Source: Pseudomonadota bacterium
Lineage (GTDB): Bacteria; Pseudomonadota; Alphaproteobacteria; Rhizobiales; Rhizobiaceae
Assembly (NCBI GenBank): GCA_023387775.1
Contig: JAEWHN010000052.1
Location: 1 to 23,186 of the forward strand
Direction: 5' to 3'
DNA length: 23,186 bases
The position numbers and the translations under genes are program-made. Positions 14,996 to 22,539 of this stretch are shown here, in pieces. Every line of letters starts with the position of its first letter. Position 1 is the first letter of the stretch. The notes under the pieces were generated by a model. It ran no database searches. It saw only the letters and a program-made list of their open reading frames with translations, and was not told the origin of the DNA.

Positions 14996-15382
14996 TCAGG
15001 CCGGCTTCGCCGCAGTGATGATTTCGGTGAGCTTGATGCCGAACCGCGACGGATCGTTCTCAAGGACGGTGATCTCTCCATGAGCGATCTTGCGGCCATT
15101 GACCACCACGTCGACCGGCTCGCCGATCCGCCGGTCGAGCGCAACGGTCGAACCCTTCTGCAAGGACATCAGTTCGGAAACCTGCATTTCCGCGCTGCCC
15201 AGAACGATCTGGACATCAACCGGAATGTTCATGATCACGCTGGCATTGGGCGACTGACGCTCCGGGCGGGCCTTTTCCGGCTCCCGCGCCTCCTCGTCAC
15301 GCAGAGCTCCGCGCAGTTCCTCGATAGCCCGGTTCAGCTGTTCTTCCGGGATGTCTGTTTCCGGGGCCGGGTTGGTCTGCAT
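14996..15382 (-). CDS. fliN: Flagellar motor switch protein FliN
   Basis: A 128-residue protein with a variable acidic N-terminus (1-45) and a SpoA/FliN C-terminal domain (about 50-122): IMNIPVDVQIVLGSAEM, then the conserved LQKGSTVALDRRIGEPVDVVVNG and GEITVLENDPSRFGIKLTEI. It forms the lower C-ring with FliM. I placed the start at ATG 15382 because GGAG lies nine bases upstream; an in-frame TTG five codons earlier would begin within that ribosome site. Its length is close to E. coli FliN. It sits between fliM and fliG, and all motor-switch genes share one transcript with motA. Confidence 0.94.
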   Translation of the reverse strand: MQTNPAPETDIPEEQLNRAIEELRGALRDEEAREPEKARPERQSPNASVIMNIPVDVQIVLGSAEMQVSELMSLQKGSTVALDRRIGEPVDVVVNGRKIAHGEITVLENDPSRFGIKLTEIITAAKPA

Positions 15383-15424
15383 ATCAGCCGTCTCCAATTC
15401 AGGGCATACGCGAAACGACGTTCG

Positions 15425-16357
15425 TCATTCCGGCAACAAGGTGTCCATCAAGTCCTGGCCGGCATCGAACGGATGCCTGATTCGCACCGTGTAATGTTGC
15501 CCCAGTTTACCGAATTCACACATAAACAACGTGCTGTTACGCGCAGAAAGACGCGCTTCCGATTGCGCTGCCTCACCAAGTTCTATGATCTGGCCGGCTT
15601 GCAGACACGCAATTTCTTCCAGTGTCATGCGCGCAAGCGGCAAGGTGGCCTGCAAATTCACGGTCGAGCGCATCACCTCTTCGCTGAAGCGTTCCTGCCA
15701 ATCTGCTTCCGGCTGATGGGCCGCCGCCTGGTTTCCGGCCTCGCCGCGATGCTTGAGCAGAACGCGCTGCGGCATGGTGAGGCGTATGTTTCCACTCCTC
15801 GATGCAGCCGACACCGAGAACACCACCTGTACCGCGGGGCCATCGCGCAGGATGTGCCTTTTCAGCTCGGCGCCCGTAATCGCGGCAGGCAAGGGCAGCT
15901 TGAATTCGAACGCCCGAGGACCGCTTCCGTTAAACGCCTTGGCAACGACGTCGAACACCATCGAAGCCGTTTCGGTCTCCGCTGGGGAAAGATCCCGGCC
16001 CTGTTGCGGCACGGATTCTTCGAGATCGCCGCCGAACAAGGCGTCCACGAACAATGCGACCGCGGCAGCATCCATTGTCAGGATCAAGGCGTCGGGGGAC
16101 GACGCCGAGGATGCCACGGTCATGGCGTGGCGACTGTCTGCCGGCCGGGCCTGTACAAAGCGCACCAGTTCCACCGCCGCGACTTCGATATCAACCGGCG
16201 TCGCCAGGGTCTCATCCAGTTTCTGGATGACTGACGGAAGGGACCTTTCCGCCAGCGCCCTGGCGGCTGCGATAACGCGGTCGGGCTCACCGGTGTCACC
16301 AACCAGTCGCTCAACGATAAAGGCGCGTGTTTCCGCGGGACTTGCCGGACTTACCAT
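15425..16357 (-). CDS. fliM: Flagellar motor switch protein FliM (divergent rhizobial type)
   Basis: A 310-residue C-ring protein, recognised by position between motA and fliN, by a CheC-like middle domain (for example DAAAVALFVDALFGGD) and by a C-terminal SpoA-like region (VNLQATLPLARMTLEEIACLQ, then GQIIELGEAAQSEARLSARN and DLMDTLLPE). The N-terminus, MVSPASPAETRAFIVERLVG, lacks the usual LSQxEIDALL CheY-binding motif. ATG 16357 is chosen for the ribosome site AAGGA six bases upstream; GTG at 16372 is an in-frame alternative adding MQGQD. The fold assignment is confident from context; sequence similarity to enterobacterial FliM is low. It should bind FliG and FliN. Confidence 0.9.
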   Translation of the reverse strand: MVSPASPAETRAFIVERLVGDTGEPDRVIAAARALAERSLPSVIQKLDETLATPVDIEVAAVELVRFVQARPADSRHAMTVASSASSPDALILTMDAAAVALFVDALFGGDLEESVPQQGRDLSPAETETASMVFDVVAKAFNGSGPRAFEFKLPLPAAITGAELKRHILRDGPAVQVVFSVSAASRSGNIRLTMPQRVLLKHRGEAGNQAAAHQPEADWQERFSEEVMRSTVNLQATLPLARMTLEEIACLQAGQIIELGEAAQSEARLSARNSTLFMCEFGKLGQHYTVRIRHPFDAGQDLMDTLLPE

Positions 16358-16385
16358 ATCTTGTCCTTGCACCGGTCAGTCACGA

Positions 16386-17264
16386 TCAGGCAGCTTTTTT
16401 GCTGTCAGCGACGGCAGCGTTCATCGTGCTCTCCTCCACGGCATCGATCGACGGGCGGTCATACGAAGAGATGGTCTTGCGCCCGAACTCGATCGCGACC
16501 TGCGGCAGCGATCCGTTCATGTAGGCAAGCAGCGCCTGCTTCACGATGATGTAGAGGCGATTGTTCTTTTCGCGGACGATCTTGATCTTCGTGGCAATCG
16601 GTCCGACCACGGCATAGGACAGAAAGATGCCGAGGAAGGTACCTACCAGAGCCGCTCCGATAAGCGCCCCCAGGATCTCGGGCGACTGGTCGAGCGCGCC
16701 CATGGCCTTCACCACGCCCAGCACCGCAGCAACGATGCCGAGCGCCGGCAGACCGTCCGCCATGGCGGAAAGAGCATGATAGGGCTTCAGCTTGTCTGAG
16801 CGGATCGTGTGGATTTCTTCATCCATCAGCGCCTCTATCTCGTGCGGCCGGGCATTGCCGATGATGATGAGGCGACAATAGTCGCAAATGAAATGCGTAA
16901 GGTCCTGCTTCTTGAGCACGGTCGGGAAAGCCTGGAATATCGCGGATTCATCGGGGCTGTCGATGTGGGCCTCAACCTCGCTGCGCGACTTGGTGCGCAG
17001 TTCCCGCATCAGGCTGTGCAATACGCCGAGCGTCTCGAGATAGTCGCGCTCCTTCGGAACCGCCTGCTTGAATGCCTCGATGCAGGCCTTGCCGGTATCC
17101 TTCACCGTCGACATCGGGTTGGCAACCAGAAACGTTCCGAAGGCAGCACCGCCGATGATGACGAACTCCCATGGCTGCATGAGCACGTTTATATGGCCGC
17201 CCATGGCCATGAAGCCGCCTAGCACGCAGCCCATGGTAACAACGATACCGATAAGTATGCCCAC
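16386..17264 (-). CDS. motA: Flagellar stator protein MotA
   Basis: A 292-residue proton-channel stator subunit. Starting from GTG 17264 (MGILIGIVVTMGC), four membrane segments fall at about 3-22, 33-50, 168-190 and 200-222. With this start the residue numbering matches E. coli MotA at the key positions: Arg90 and Glu98 in the cytoplasmic loop, Pro173 and Pro222 at the channel. That supports the GTG start, as does GGAAGG seven bases before it. The open frame continues far upstream, but that part is an antisense shadow of the DUF1217-like gene. It is the first gene of the six-gene operon running to 12406 and is divergent from the flgF/fliI operon. Its partner motB is not in the window. Confidence 0.96.
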   Translation of the reverse strand: MGILIGIVVTMGCVLGGFMAMGGHINVLMQPWEFVIIGGAAFGTFLVANPMSTVKDTGKACIEAFKQAVPKERDYLETLGVLHSLMRELRTKSRSEVEAHIDSPDESAIFQAFPTVLKKQDLTHFICDYCRLIIIGNARPHEIEALMDEEIHTIRSDKLKPYHALSAMADGLPALGIVAAVLGVVKAMGALDQSPEILGALIGAALVGTFLGIFLSYAVVGPIATKIKIVREKNNRLYIIVKQALLAYMNGSLPQVAIEFGRKTISSYDRPSIDAVEESTMNAAVADSKKAA

Positions 17265-17307
17265 TGTAAGCCCTTCCGAAACTCGTCTTCGGCAAGGAAC
17301 TACCGCC

Positions 17308-17334
17308 CTAGCCTTGTGTGAGGCTTGAAACTGA
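17308..17334 (-). promoter_or_regulatory. Box pair TCAGTTTC-N14-GCTAG facing motA
   Basis: On the minus strand TCAGTTTC (17334-17327) is followed after 14 bases by GCTAG (17312-17308), 43 bases before the motA GTG. The same pair with a 15-base spacer faces the other way at 17395-17422. It is probably a promoter plus activator element shared by the two divergent flagellar operons; which protein reads it is not known from the sequence. Rem, the class II activator, is a natural candidate. Confidence 0.4.
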
Positions 17335-17394
17335 TCTTTTTCCGTCCCGGCATGAAAGCCTCGCCGCAGGTCGGTCGAATACCCGCGATCGGAT

Positions 17395-17422
17395 TCAGTT
17401 TCGCGCAAGGAAGCCCTGCTAG
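17395..17422 (+). promoter_or_regulatory. Box pair TCAGTTTC-N15-GCTAG facing the DUF1217/flgF operon
   Basis: TCAGTTTC (17395-17402) and GCTAG (17418-17422) repeat, in mirror orientation, the pair found before motA. They lie 34-62 bases upstream of the GTG at 17457. The 192-bp divergent space 17265-17456 holds no gene apart from these elements. Confidence 0.4.
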
Positions 17423-17456
17423 CGTCGCTTGTTATCATCCGGGCGGAGATTGCGGC

Positions 17457-18578
17457 GTGCTCAATACCTATACAAACTACCAGATGATCGCTTCGAACCT
17501 GAAGACCTCGCTCGCCCGGGTCGAGAAGCAGCCCTTGGTCGACAGAGAGACCAAGTACTATCTGGAAAACATTACCAAAGTGAAATCGATCGACGAGTTC
17601 GTGAAAAACGACCGTCTCTTCAAATACGCCATGAAGGCATTCGGCCTCGAGCAGATGAACTATGCCAAGGCGTTCATGGTCAAGGCGCTCAAGGAAGGCG
17701 TGTCCGATCCGAACAGCTTCGCCAACAAGCTCAACGACAAGCGCTATGCCGAATTCGTGGCGGCGTTCAATTTCGCAGAGCATGGCGAACAGGCAACGGT
17801 CTACAACAAGGCGCAGCACTTCACCGCAGCGAACTTCGCTACCCAGGCCAAGATCGAAGGCATCGACCCCAATTCCGAGGCCGTCAAGAACGAAACCGCC
17901 TACTACCTTGCCAACATCGTCAAGGTGAAGTCGATCGACGAGTTTCTGGCCAATGACAGGCTTTACAGCTATGCCATGACCGCCTTCGGCATGCAGCCCG
18001 AGACGGACACCAAGGCCATGATCCGCGAGATGCTGGAAGGTGGGGTGCGCGATCCCAACAGCAAGGCCAACAAGGCGAGCGAGCCCCGCTATGCGGCCTT
18101 CGTCTCGGCCTTCAATTTCGAAGCCCACGGAGAAGCGGCAACGACCTATAACGCGGCGCAGCGCCCGGCGGTCGACAAGTTTCTTCGACAGACGCTTGAG
18201 GAAGATGCCGGGGCGCAAAACGAGGGCGTGCGGCTTGCCCTCTATTTCCAGCGGAAGGCGCCAACCATCAAGTCGTGGTACCAGGTGCTGGGCGACCCCG
18301 CGCTCGCCAAGGTGATACGCACGGTTCTTTCCCTGCCCCCCAGCTCCGCCCAGACCGACATCGACAAGCAGGTGCAATATTTCGAAAAGCGCCTGAAGAT
18401 TTCGGATCTGTCCGACCCGAAAGCGCTCGAAAAGCTCATGACCCGCTTCACCACGATGTGGGAGATCGATAATCCCTCATCGCCTGCACAGAGCTCGCTC
18501 AGTGTGCTGTTCAGTCAACCGCCCGAGTATGGCGTTTCCACCAATCTCATGCTCGCCATCCAGAAAATGAAACGCTGA
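17457..18578 (+). CDS. DUF1217-type flagellar-locus protein with tandem repeats
   Basis: A 373-residue soluble protein of unknown function that heads the flgF-fliI operon. Two strongly similar units occupy about 31-120 and 146-235 (115-residue period), each reading YYL-N-I-KVKSIDEF, then NDRL--YAM-AFG, DPNS, RYA-FV-AFNF--HGE-AT-YN-AQ. A third, diverged unit (about 256-340) follows the same order. The family (DUF1217) is known mainly from Rhizobiales flagellar loci. GTG 17457 is chosen because GGAG lies eight bases upstream and MLNTYTNYQ fits a family-like start; a TTG at 17325 would place 44 extra codons across the promoter region. No signal peptide or membrane segment is seen. Possible roles are rod/hook export substrate, chaperone or scaffold, but none is shown. 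Confidence 0.85.
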   Translation: MLNTYTNYQMIASNLKTSLARVEKQPLVDRETKYYLENITKVKSIDEFVKNDRLFKYAMKAFGLEQMNYAKAFMVKALKEGVSDPNSFANKLNDKRYAEFVAAFNFAEHGEQATVYNKAQHFTAANFATQAKIEGIDPNSEAVKNETAYYLANIVKVKSIDEFLANDRLYSYAMTAFGMQPETDTKAMIREMLEGGVRDPNSKANKASEPRYAAFVSAFNFEAHGEAATTYNAAQRPAVDKFLRQTLEEDAGAQNEGVRLALYFQRKAPTIKSWYQVLGDPALAKVIRTVLSLPPSSAQTDIDKQVQYFEKRLKISDLSDPKALEKLMTRFTTMWEIDNPSSPAQSSLSVLFSQPPEYGVSTNLMLAIQKMKR

Positions 18579-18588
18579 GGACAAGCAC

Positions 18589-19311
18589 GTGCAGGACGGT
18601 CTTTATGTTGCCCTTTCCTCGCAGATCGCGTTGGAGCGTCGTCTGAACACGATCGCCGACAACGTCGCGAATGCTTCCACGGTGGGCTTTCGCGCCACGG
18701 GCGTGAAATTCGAAGACGTGGTTTCGGGCCTCGGACAGAAGTCGGTTGCCTTTGTCTCCTCCGGCGACACCTATCTTTCCACAGCGTCAGGCGCGCTTCG
18801 CCAGACCGGCAATCCGCTGGACTTTGCGATCAAGGGGGATGCCTGGTTCGGCATCGACACCCCGGCAGGCATCGTGATGACCCGGGACGGTCGCTTCACC
18901 ATGCAGGAAGACGGGCAGCTCGTTACGGTCGAGGGCTACTCTGTGCTCGACGCAGGCGGCGCGCCGATACAGCTCGATCCCCGCAATGGCACGCCGGAAG
19001 CAGGTGCGGACGGCATGTTGCGCCAGGCTGGCCAGCCGGTCGGCGCCATTGGCCTTTTCACCTTCGATCCGGGCGTGAATTTCACCCGCTTCGCCAATTC
19101 CGGGATCATACCCAACGGCGCTCCGCAGCCTGTGGTCGACCGCATCGAGGTCAGTGTCGTTCAGGGCTACGTGGAAGAATCGAACGTCAACCCTATCCTG
19201 GAAATGACGAGGCTGATCAGCGTGCAGCGCGCCTTCGAAAACACTGCGGCTCTCATGCGGAGTTCGGAACAGACCTTCTCCGAGGCGGTCAAGACGCTCG
19301 GATCGAAGTAA
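18589..19311 (+). CDS. flgF: Flagellar proximal rod protein FlgF
   Basis: A 240-residue axial protein. The N-terminal rod signature is clear (LYVALSSQIALERRLNTIAD then NVANASTVGFRA), as are the central FlgE/F/G-like motif (GNPLDFAIKGDAWFGI, TRDGRFTMQEDGQLVTVEGY) and the C-terminal heptad helix NVNPILEMTRLISVQRAFEN. It is exported by the flagellar type III system to build the proximal rod. The start is GTG 18589, ten bases after the previous gene, with GAGGAC upstream. Its placement away from flgB-flgC-flgG, before fliI, is the usual rhizobial order. Confidence 0.93.
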   Translation: MQDGLYVALSSQIALERRLNTIADNVANASTVGFRATGVKFEDVVSGLGQKSVAFVSSGDTYLSTASGALRQTGNPLDFAIKGDAWFGIDTPAGIVMTRDGRFTMQEDGQLVTVEGYSVLDAGGAPIQLDPRNGTPEAGADGMLRQAGQPVGAIGLFTFDPGVNFTRFANSGIIPNGAPQPVVDRIEVSVVQGYVEESNVNPILEMTRLISVQRAFENTAALMRSSEQTFSEAVKTLGSK

Positions 19312-19323
19312 GCGCAGGCGCTT

Positions 19324-20730
19324 ATGTCGAGCATCACGCCGGTGGCGGTCAATTCCGAACAGCCCGTTTGCCATCACGGCGAAAACAGGCTGACGATGCT
19401 GGAGCGCGCGTTTCGCCGCTTTGCCGACGAACGCACGGTCGTGAAGCGCGGTGGACGCATCACCGAGGTTTCGCCGACGCACTACCGGGTTCGCGGTCTT
19501 TCCGCTACGGCAAGGCTCGGCGACATCGTGGAGCATCGCGGCAACAGCGGAACAAGAAATGGCGAGATCGTGCAGATCGGGCCCGACGAGGTTCTGATCG
19601 CGCCCTTCGAACGCACCGCCGACGCCGGCGTCGGTGACCTGGTCTTCAACCGAGGTCCCTTCACCGTTGCGCCGCACGCCTCCTGGCGTGGACGCGTGAT
19701 AGACGCGCTCGGCCGCCCGATCGACGCTGGACCAGCGTTGCTGCACGGCGACTTTCGCGCCGCAGGCGAAGCCGCCCCGCCAGCTGCCCTTGCGCGTCAG
19801 CGCGTAGGAACTGCCTTCCTGACGGGTGTTCGCGTCATCGATATCTTTACGCCGATCTGCTTTGGCCAGAGGCTCGGCGTCTTTGCGGGATCGGGCGTGG
19901 GAAAGTCCACACTGCTCGCCATGCTTGCAAAAGCCGCTACCTTCGACACGGTCGTCGTGGCCCTGGTGGGCGAGCGCGGCCGAGAGGTTCGCGAGTTCCT
20001 GGAAGATACGCTTGGCGAGGCCGGCATGGCCAAGACGGTGGCCGTGGTGGCGACCAGCGACGAAAGCGCCATGATGCGCCGTCGCGCACCGGACACCGCA
20101 ATGCGGATCGCCGAGCATTTTTCCGAGATGGGCGACCGCGTTCTGCTCGTTCTGGATTCCATCACCCGCTTTGCCCATGCGCTTCGCGAAGTGGCGATCG
20201 GCACTGGCGAGCCGCCCATCGCGCGTGGCTATCCTGCATCCGTGTTCACCGATCTGCCCAAGCTGCTTGAGCGCGCCGGCCCTGGCGTCGAAGGCTCCGG
20301 CTCGGTCACCGCGATCATTTCGGTGCTGGTGGACGGCGACGACCACAACGACCCGGTGGCGGACTCCGTGCGCGGCATTCTGGACGGCCACATCGTTCTG
20401 GATCGCGCGATCGTCGAGCAAGGCCGCTACCCGGCGGTCAATCCGCTGTCGTCGATATCGCGCCTGGCCGGCAAGGTCTGGAGCGACGACGAACGGGCAT
20501 TGGTGTCCCGCCTGAAGTCGATGATCTCCCGGTTCGAGGACACGCGCGACATTCGGCTTTTGGGGGCCTACCAGCCCGGCGCTGATCCCGAACTGGACAT
20601 GGCCGTTCGCCAGGTGCCCCTCGTCTACGAGGTTCTGACACAGTCGCCAGCCGACCCGCCGTCGATAGATCCGCTCGCCGATCTGGCCAGCCATCTCCGA
20701 GCAAAGGACAAGCCCCATGCAGCCCAGTGA
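19324..20730 (+). CDS. fliI: Flagellar export ATPase FliI
   Basis: A 468-residue F1-beta-like ATPase that energises substrate delivery to the flagellar export gate. Walker A AGSGVGKST (188-196), GERGREVREFLED (216-228, with the catalytic-region Glu), Walker B LLVLDS (274-279) and the family stretch TRFAHALREVAIGTGEPP (281-298) are all present, followed by RGYPASVFTDLPKLLERAG. The N-terminal beta domain (RGGRITEVSPTHYRVRG) is typical. ATG at 19324, 12 bases after flgF. Its 3' end overlaps the next gene by 14 bases. No fliJ-like coiled-coil gene follows directly. Confidence 0.95.
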   Translation: MSSITPVAVNSEQPVCHHGENRLTMLERAFRRFADERTVVKRGGRITEVSPTHYRVRGLSATARLGDIVEHRGNSGTRNGEIVQIGPDEVLIAPFERTADAGVGDLVFNRGPFTVAPHASWRGRVIDALGRPIDAGPALLHGDFRAAGEAAPPAALARQRVGTAFLTGVRVIDIFTPICFGQRLGVFAGSGVGKSTLLAMLAKAATFDTVVVALVGERGREVREFLEDTLGEAGMAKTVAVVATSDESAMMRRRAPDTAMRIAEHFSEMGDRVLLVLDSITRFAHALREVAIGTGEPPIARGYPASVFTDLPKLLERAGPGVEGSGSVTAIISVLVDGDDHNDPVADSVRGILDGHIVLDRAIVEQGRYPAVNPLSSISRLAGKVWSDDERALVSRLKSMISRFEDTRDIRLLGAYQPGADPELDMAVRQVPLVYEVLTQSPADPPSIDPLADLASHLRAKDKPHAAQ

Positions 20731-21346
20731 AATTGAGCAAACCCTTCAGGTGATGCTTGAGGCGGAAAAGGCTGCGAAGAAGCAGCGGCGCCTGCAGCCC
20801 TGGGTGCAGCTTCGCAAGCGTAGCGCCGACGCGCTCAGAAATTCGATGCGGTCTTCCAGTCGCCGCAGCGACATGGTTGTTGCGGGCCTCGGAATAACCC
20901 TCGGCCTCGTTTGCGCGATGTTTCCCTGGTATATTTTCTTCAATCCGGAGAAGTTCGGCGTTGAAGCACTGAGGTTTGACCACGAAGGCCAGTCAAGCGT
21001 TTCGCGCCCGTTGGCGCTCACCTCGCGCTTTCTGCTGCCCAGCGAGCAAATTGCCGAAGAAGACGGCGCTGAAGGAAAGCTGGACCTGTTCACCACCAGT
21101 ACGCTTGCAGACGAGCAAGACAAGAAGGCGCCGGTTCGCGAACAGCCCTTTCCAACTGCAGACGCTCCTTACCGTCTGCTGCACGTCGCCAATGGCCGCG
21201 GGCTGATTGAAGACGATTCAGGCCTTTGGGTGGTCCAGACAGGCTCCCTGCTGCCCGACAGCAGCCGCGTGGCCGCCATAGAGGAGCGCGGCGGGACATG
21301 GGTTCTGCTGACTGACCGGGAGAGAGCAATCACGCTTACCCGGTAG
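20717..21346 (+). CDS. Single-pass membrane protein of the flagellar locus, function unknown
   Basis: A 209-residue protein beginning inside the end of fliI (14-bp overlap), hence co-translated with it. A basic, helical N-terminus (1-51, several Lys/Arg clusters) precedes one membrane segment at about 53-75 (MVVAGLGITLGLVCAMFPWYIFF), so the C-terminal two-thirds should be periplasmic. The end (RLLHVANGRGLIEDDSGLWV, then VQTGSLLPDSSRVAAIEERG and GTWVLLTDRERAIT) resembles the small beta-barrel pattern of PilP/GspC-like periplasmic domains, with alternating short strands and a G-D-x-V/L turn; this is pattern reading, not a database match. An unknown gene holds this place in Sinorhizobium too. 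It occupies the usual fliJ position but its topology is wrong for FliJ. Confidence 0.8.
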   Translation: MQPSEIEQTLQVMLEAEKAAKKQRRLQPWVQLRKRSADALRNSMRSSSRRSDMVVAGLGITLGLVCAMFPWYIFFNPEKFGVEALRFDHEGQSSVSRPLALTSRFLLPSEQIAEEDGAEGKLDLFTTSTLADEQDKKAPVREQPFPTADAPYRLLHVANGRGLIEDDSGLWVVQTGSLLPDSSRVAAIEERGGTWVLLTDRERAITLTR

Positions 21347-21347
21347 G

Positions 21348-21364
21348 GCGGGCGCAAGGCCCGC
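21348..21364 (+). other. Small stem-loop before flgB
   Basis: GCGGGC-GCAAG-GCCCGC forms a 6-bp stem with 5-nt loop in the 63-bp spacer between the membrane-protein gene and flgB. No T-run follows, so it is not an intrinsic terminator; a message-processing or stability role is possible. Confidence 0.3.
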
Positions 21365-21409
21365 GCAAGACTGGCTGCCTAGAGTCTGGAAATCTGCCCG
21401 GAGACTCCA

Positions 21410-21790
21410 ATGCAGCCTGTCAATCTGTTCAAACTTGCCTCGCAGCAATCCCAGTGGCTGGCCGTTCGCCAGTCGGCCATCGCCGGCAACATCGCGAATG
21501 TGAACACGCCCGGTTACGGTACGGCCGAGATCGAGCCCTTCGAAAAGGTTCTCGACAACCGACGCGTCACGCTGCGTGCAACCCAGCAAGGCCATTTCGG
21601 CGCTGGCGTCACCAACGCCGGCTTCGACGTACGCAACGAAAATGGCAAGAACTCGGTATTGCCGTCCGAAAATACGGTCGTGCTCGAGAACGAGCTGATG
21701 AAGGCTGGCGAGGTCCGCCGCAGCTACGAACTCAACACTGCAATCGTCAAGGCGTTTCACCGCATGACGATGCTCAGCGTGAAGAGCTGA
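21410..21790 (+). CDS. flgB: Flagellar basal-body rod protein FlgB
   Basis: A 126-residue proximal rod subunit. The conserved rod N-terminus is visible (LFKLASQQSQWLAVRQSAIA followed by GNIANVNTPGYGTAEIEPFE), and the C-terminus has the expected helix (NELMKAGEVRRSYELNTAIV). Exported by the flagellar secretion system; adjoins FliE and the MS ring. Start ATG 21410 follows CGGAG. First of the tight flgB-flgC-fliE-flgG run, four bases before flgC. Length is typical. Confidence 0.95.
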   Translation: MQPVNLFKLASQQSQWLAVRQSAIAGNIANVNTPGYGTAEIEPFEKVLDNRRVTLRATQQGHFGAGVTNAGFDVRNENGKNSVLPSENTVVLENELMKAGEVRRSYELNTAIVKAFHRMTMLSVKS

Positions 21791-21794
21791 CGCC

Positions 21795-22208
21795 ATGGAT
21801 GCACTTTCAGCCACTCTCAAGGTTGCGGCCTCGGGCCTGACCGCCCAGTCGGAACGCTTGCGGATCGTTTCGGAAAACCTCGCCAACGCCCAGTCGACCG
21901 GCGAAACCCCGGGCTCAGATCCCTATCAGAGAAAGACCATCGTCTTCTCGGCCGAGCTCGATCGCTCGGTCGGCGCCTCGACCGTCAACGTGGCCTCCAT
22001 CGACCGCGACCGGTCGGCATATCCGCTGGAATTCTCCCCCGGCCACGAGGCGGCGAACGAGAACGGCTACGTCAAGATGCCGAACGTCAATGTGCTCGTT
22101 GAAATGGCGGACATGACCGAGGCGAACCGCTCCTATGAGGCCAATCTTCAAGTCGTCAAGCAGGCGCGTGACCTCATCTCCATGACCATCGATCTTATGA
22201 GAGGCTAA
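21795..22208 (+). CDS. flgC: Flagellar basal-body rod protein FlgC
   Basis: A 137-residue proximal rod subunit with the N-terminal signature TLKVAASGLTAQSERLRIVS then ENLANAQSTGETPG, a YQRKTIVF strand, the characteristic EFSPGHEAANENGYVKMPNV and a C-terminal helix (EMADMTEANRSYEANLQVVK then QARDLI). It stacks with FlgB, FlgF and FlgG in the rod. ATG 21795 with GAAGAG upstream; two bases separate its stop from fliE. Confidence 0.96.
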   Translation: MDALSATLKVAASGLTAQSERLRIVSENLANAQSTGETPGSDPYQRKTIVFSAELDRSVGASTVNVASIDRDRSAYPLEFSPGHEAANENGYVKMPNVNVLVEMADMTEANRSYEANLQVVKQARDLISMTIDLMRG

Positions 22209-22210
22209 CC

Positions 22211-22528
22211 ATGATCAGCGGCATCGCGCCGATCAATTCCCTGTCGAAGGGTTCTGACGGTTTCGCAACCATGTCCTCGACCAGCGCGGCGTCGGCTGGC
22301 GTCACCCCCGGTCAATCCTTTGCGGCGATGGTCTCCGAAACCGCCAATCGAACCATCGACACGCTGCAGGCCGCCGAGCAGGTTTCCATCAAGGCTCTGC
22401 AGGGCGACGCCGATGCCCGCCAGGTGGCGGATGCCGTGATGAACGCGGAGCAGTCGCTGCAGGCGGCTGTCGCCATTCGCGACAAGATCGTCACCGCCTA
22501 TCTTGAAATCAGCCGCATGGCGATCTGA
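22211..22528 (+). CDS. fliE: Flagellar hook-basal body complex protein FliE
   Basis: A 105-residue junction protein linking the MS ring to the proximal rod and one of the first export substrates. The C-terminal half carries the family features: GQSFAAMVSETANRTIDTLQ, then AAEQVSIKALQGDADARQVA and DAVMNAEQSLQAAVAIRDKI, ending TAYLEISRMAI. It starts two bases after flgC, with the ribosome site inside the flgC end (GAGAGG). Typical length and position for the family. Confidence 0.95.
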   Translation: MISGIAPINSLSKGSDGFATMSSTSAASAGVTPGQSFAAMVSETANRTIDTLQAAEQVSIKALQGDADARQVADAVMNAEQSLQAAVAIRDKIVTAYLEISRMAI

Positions 22529-22539
22529 GGAACGCGACA

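Noticed and set aside
17582..17595. TGAAATCGATCGAC, resembling the LacI operator
   Set aside because: Only the left half matches, and it lies in the repeat-unit coding sequence (KVKSIDEF).
17265..18377. Extension of the motA frame upstream for about 370 codons
   Set aside because: Lies antisense to the DUF1217-like gene; MotA numbering and the ribosome site support GTG 17264.
18787..20718. Long minus-strand open frame (about 640 codons) opposite flgF and fliI
   Set aside because: Antisense shadow of two clearly recognised genes in high-GC DNA; composition is rich in His/Arg/Asp and no domain is visible.
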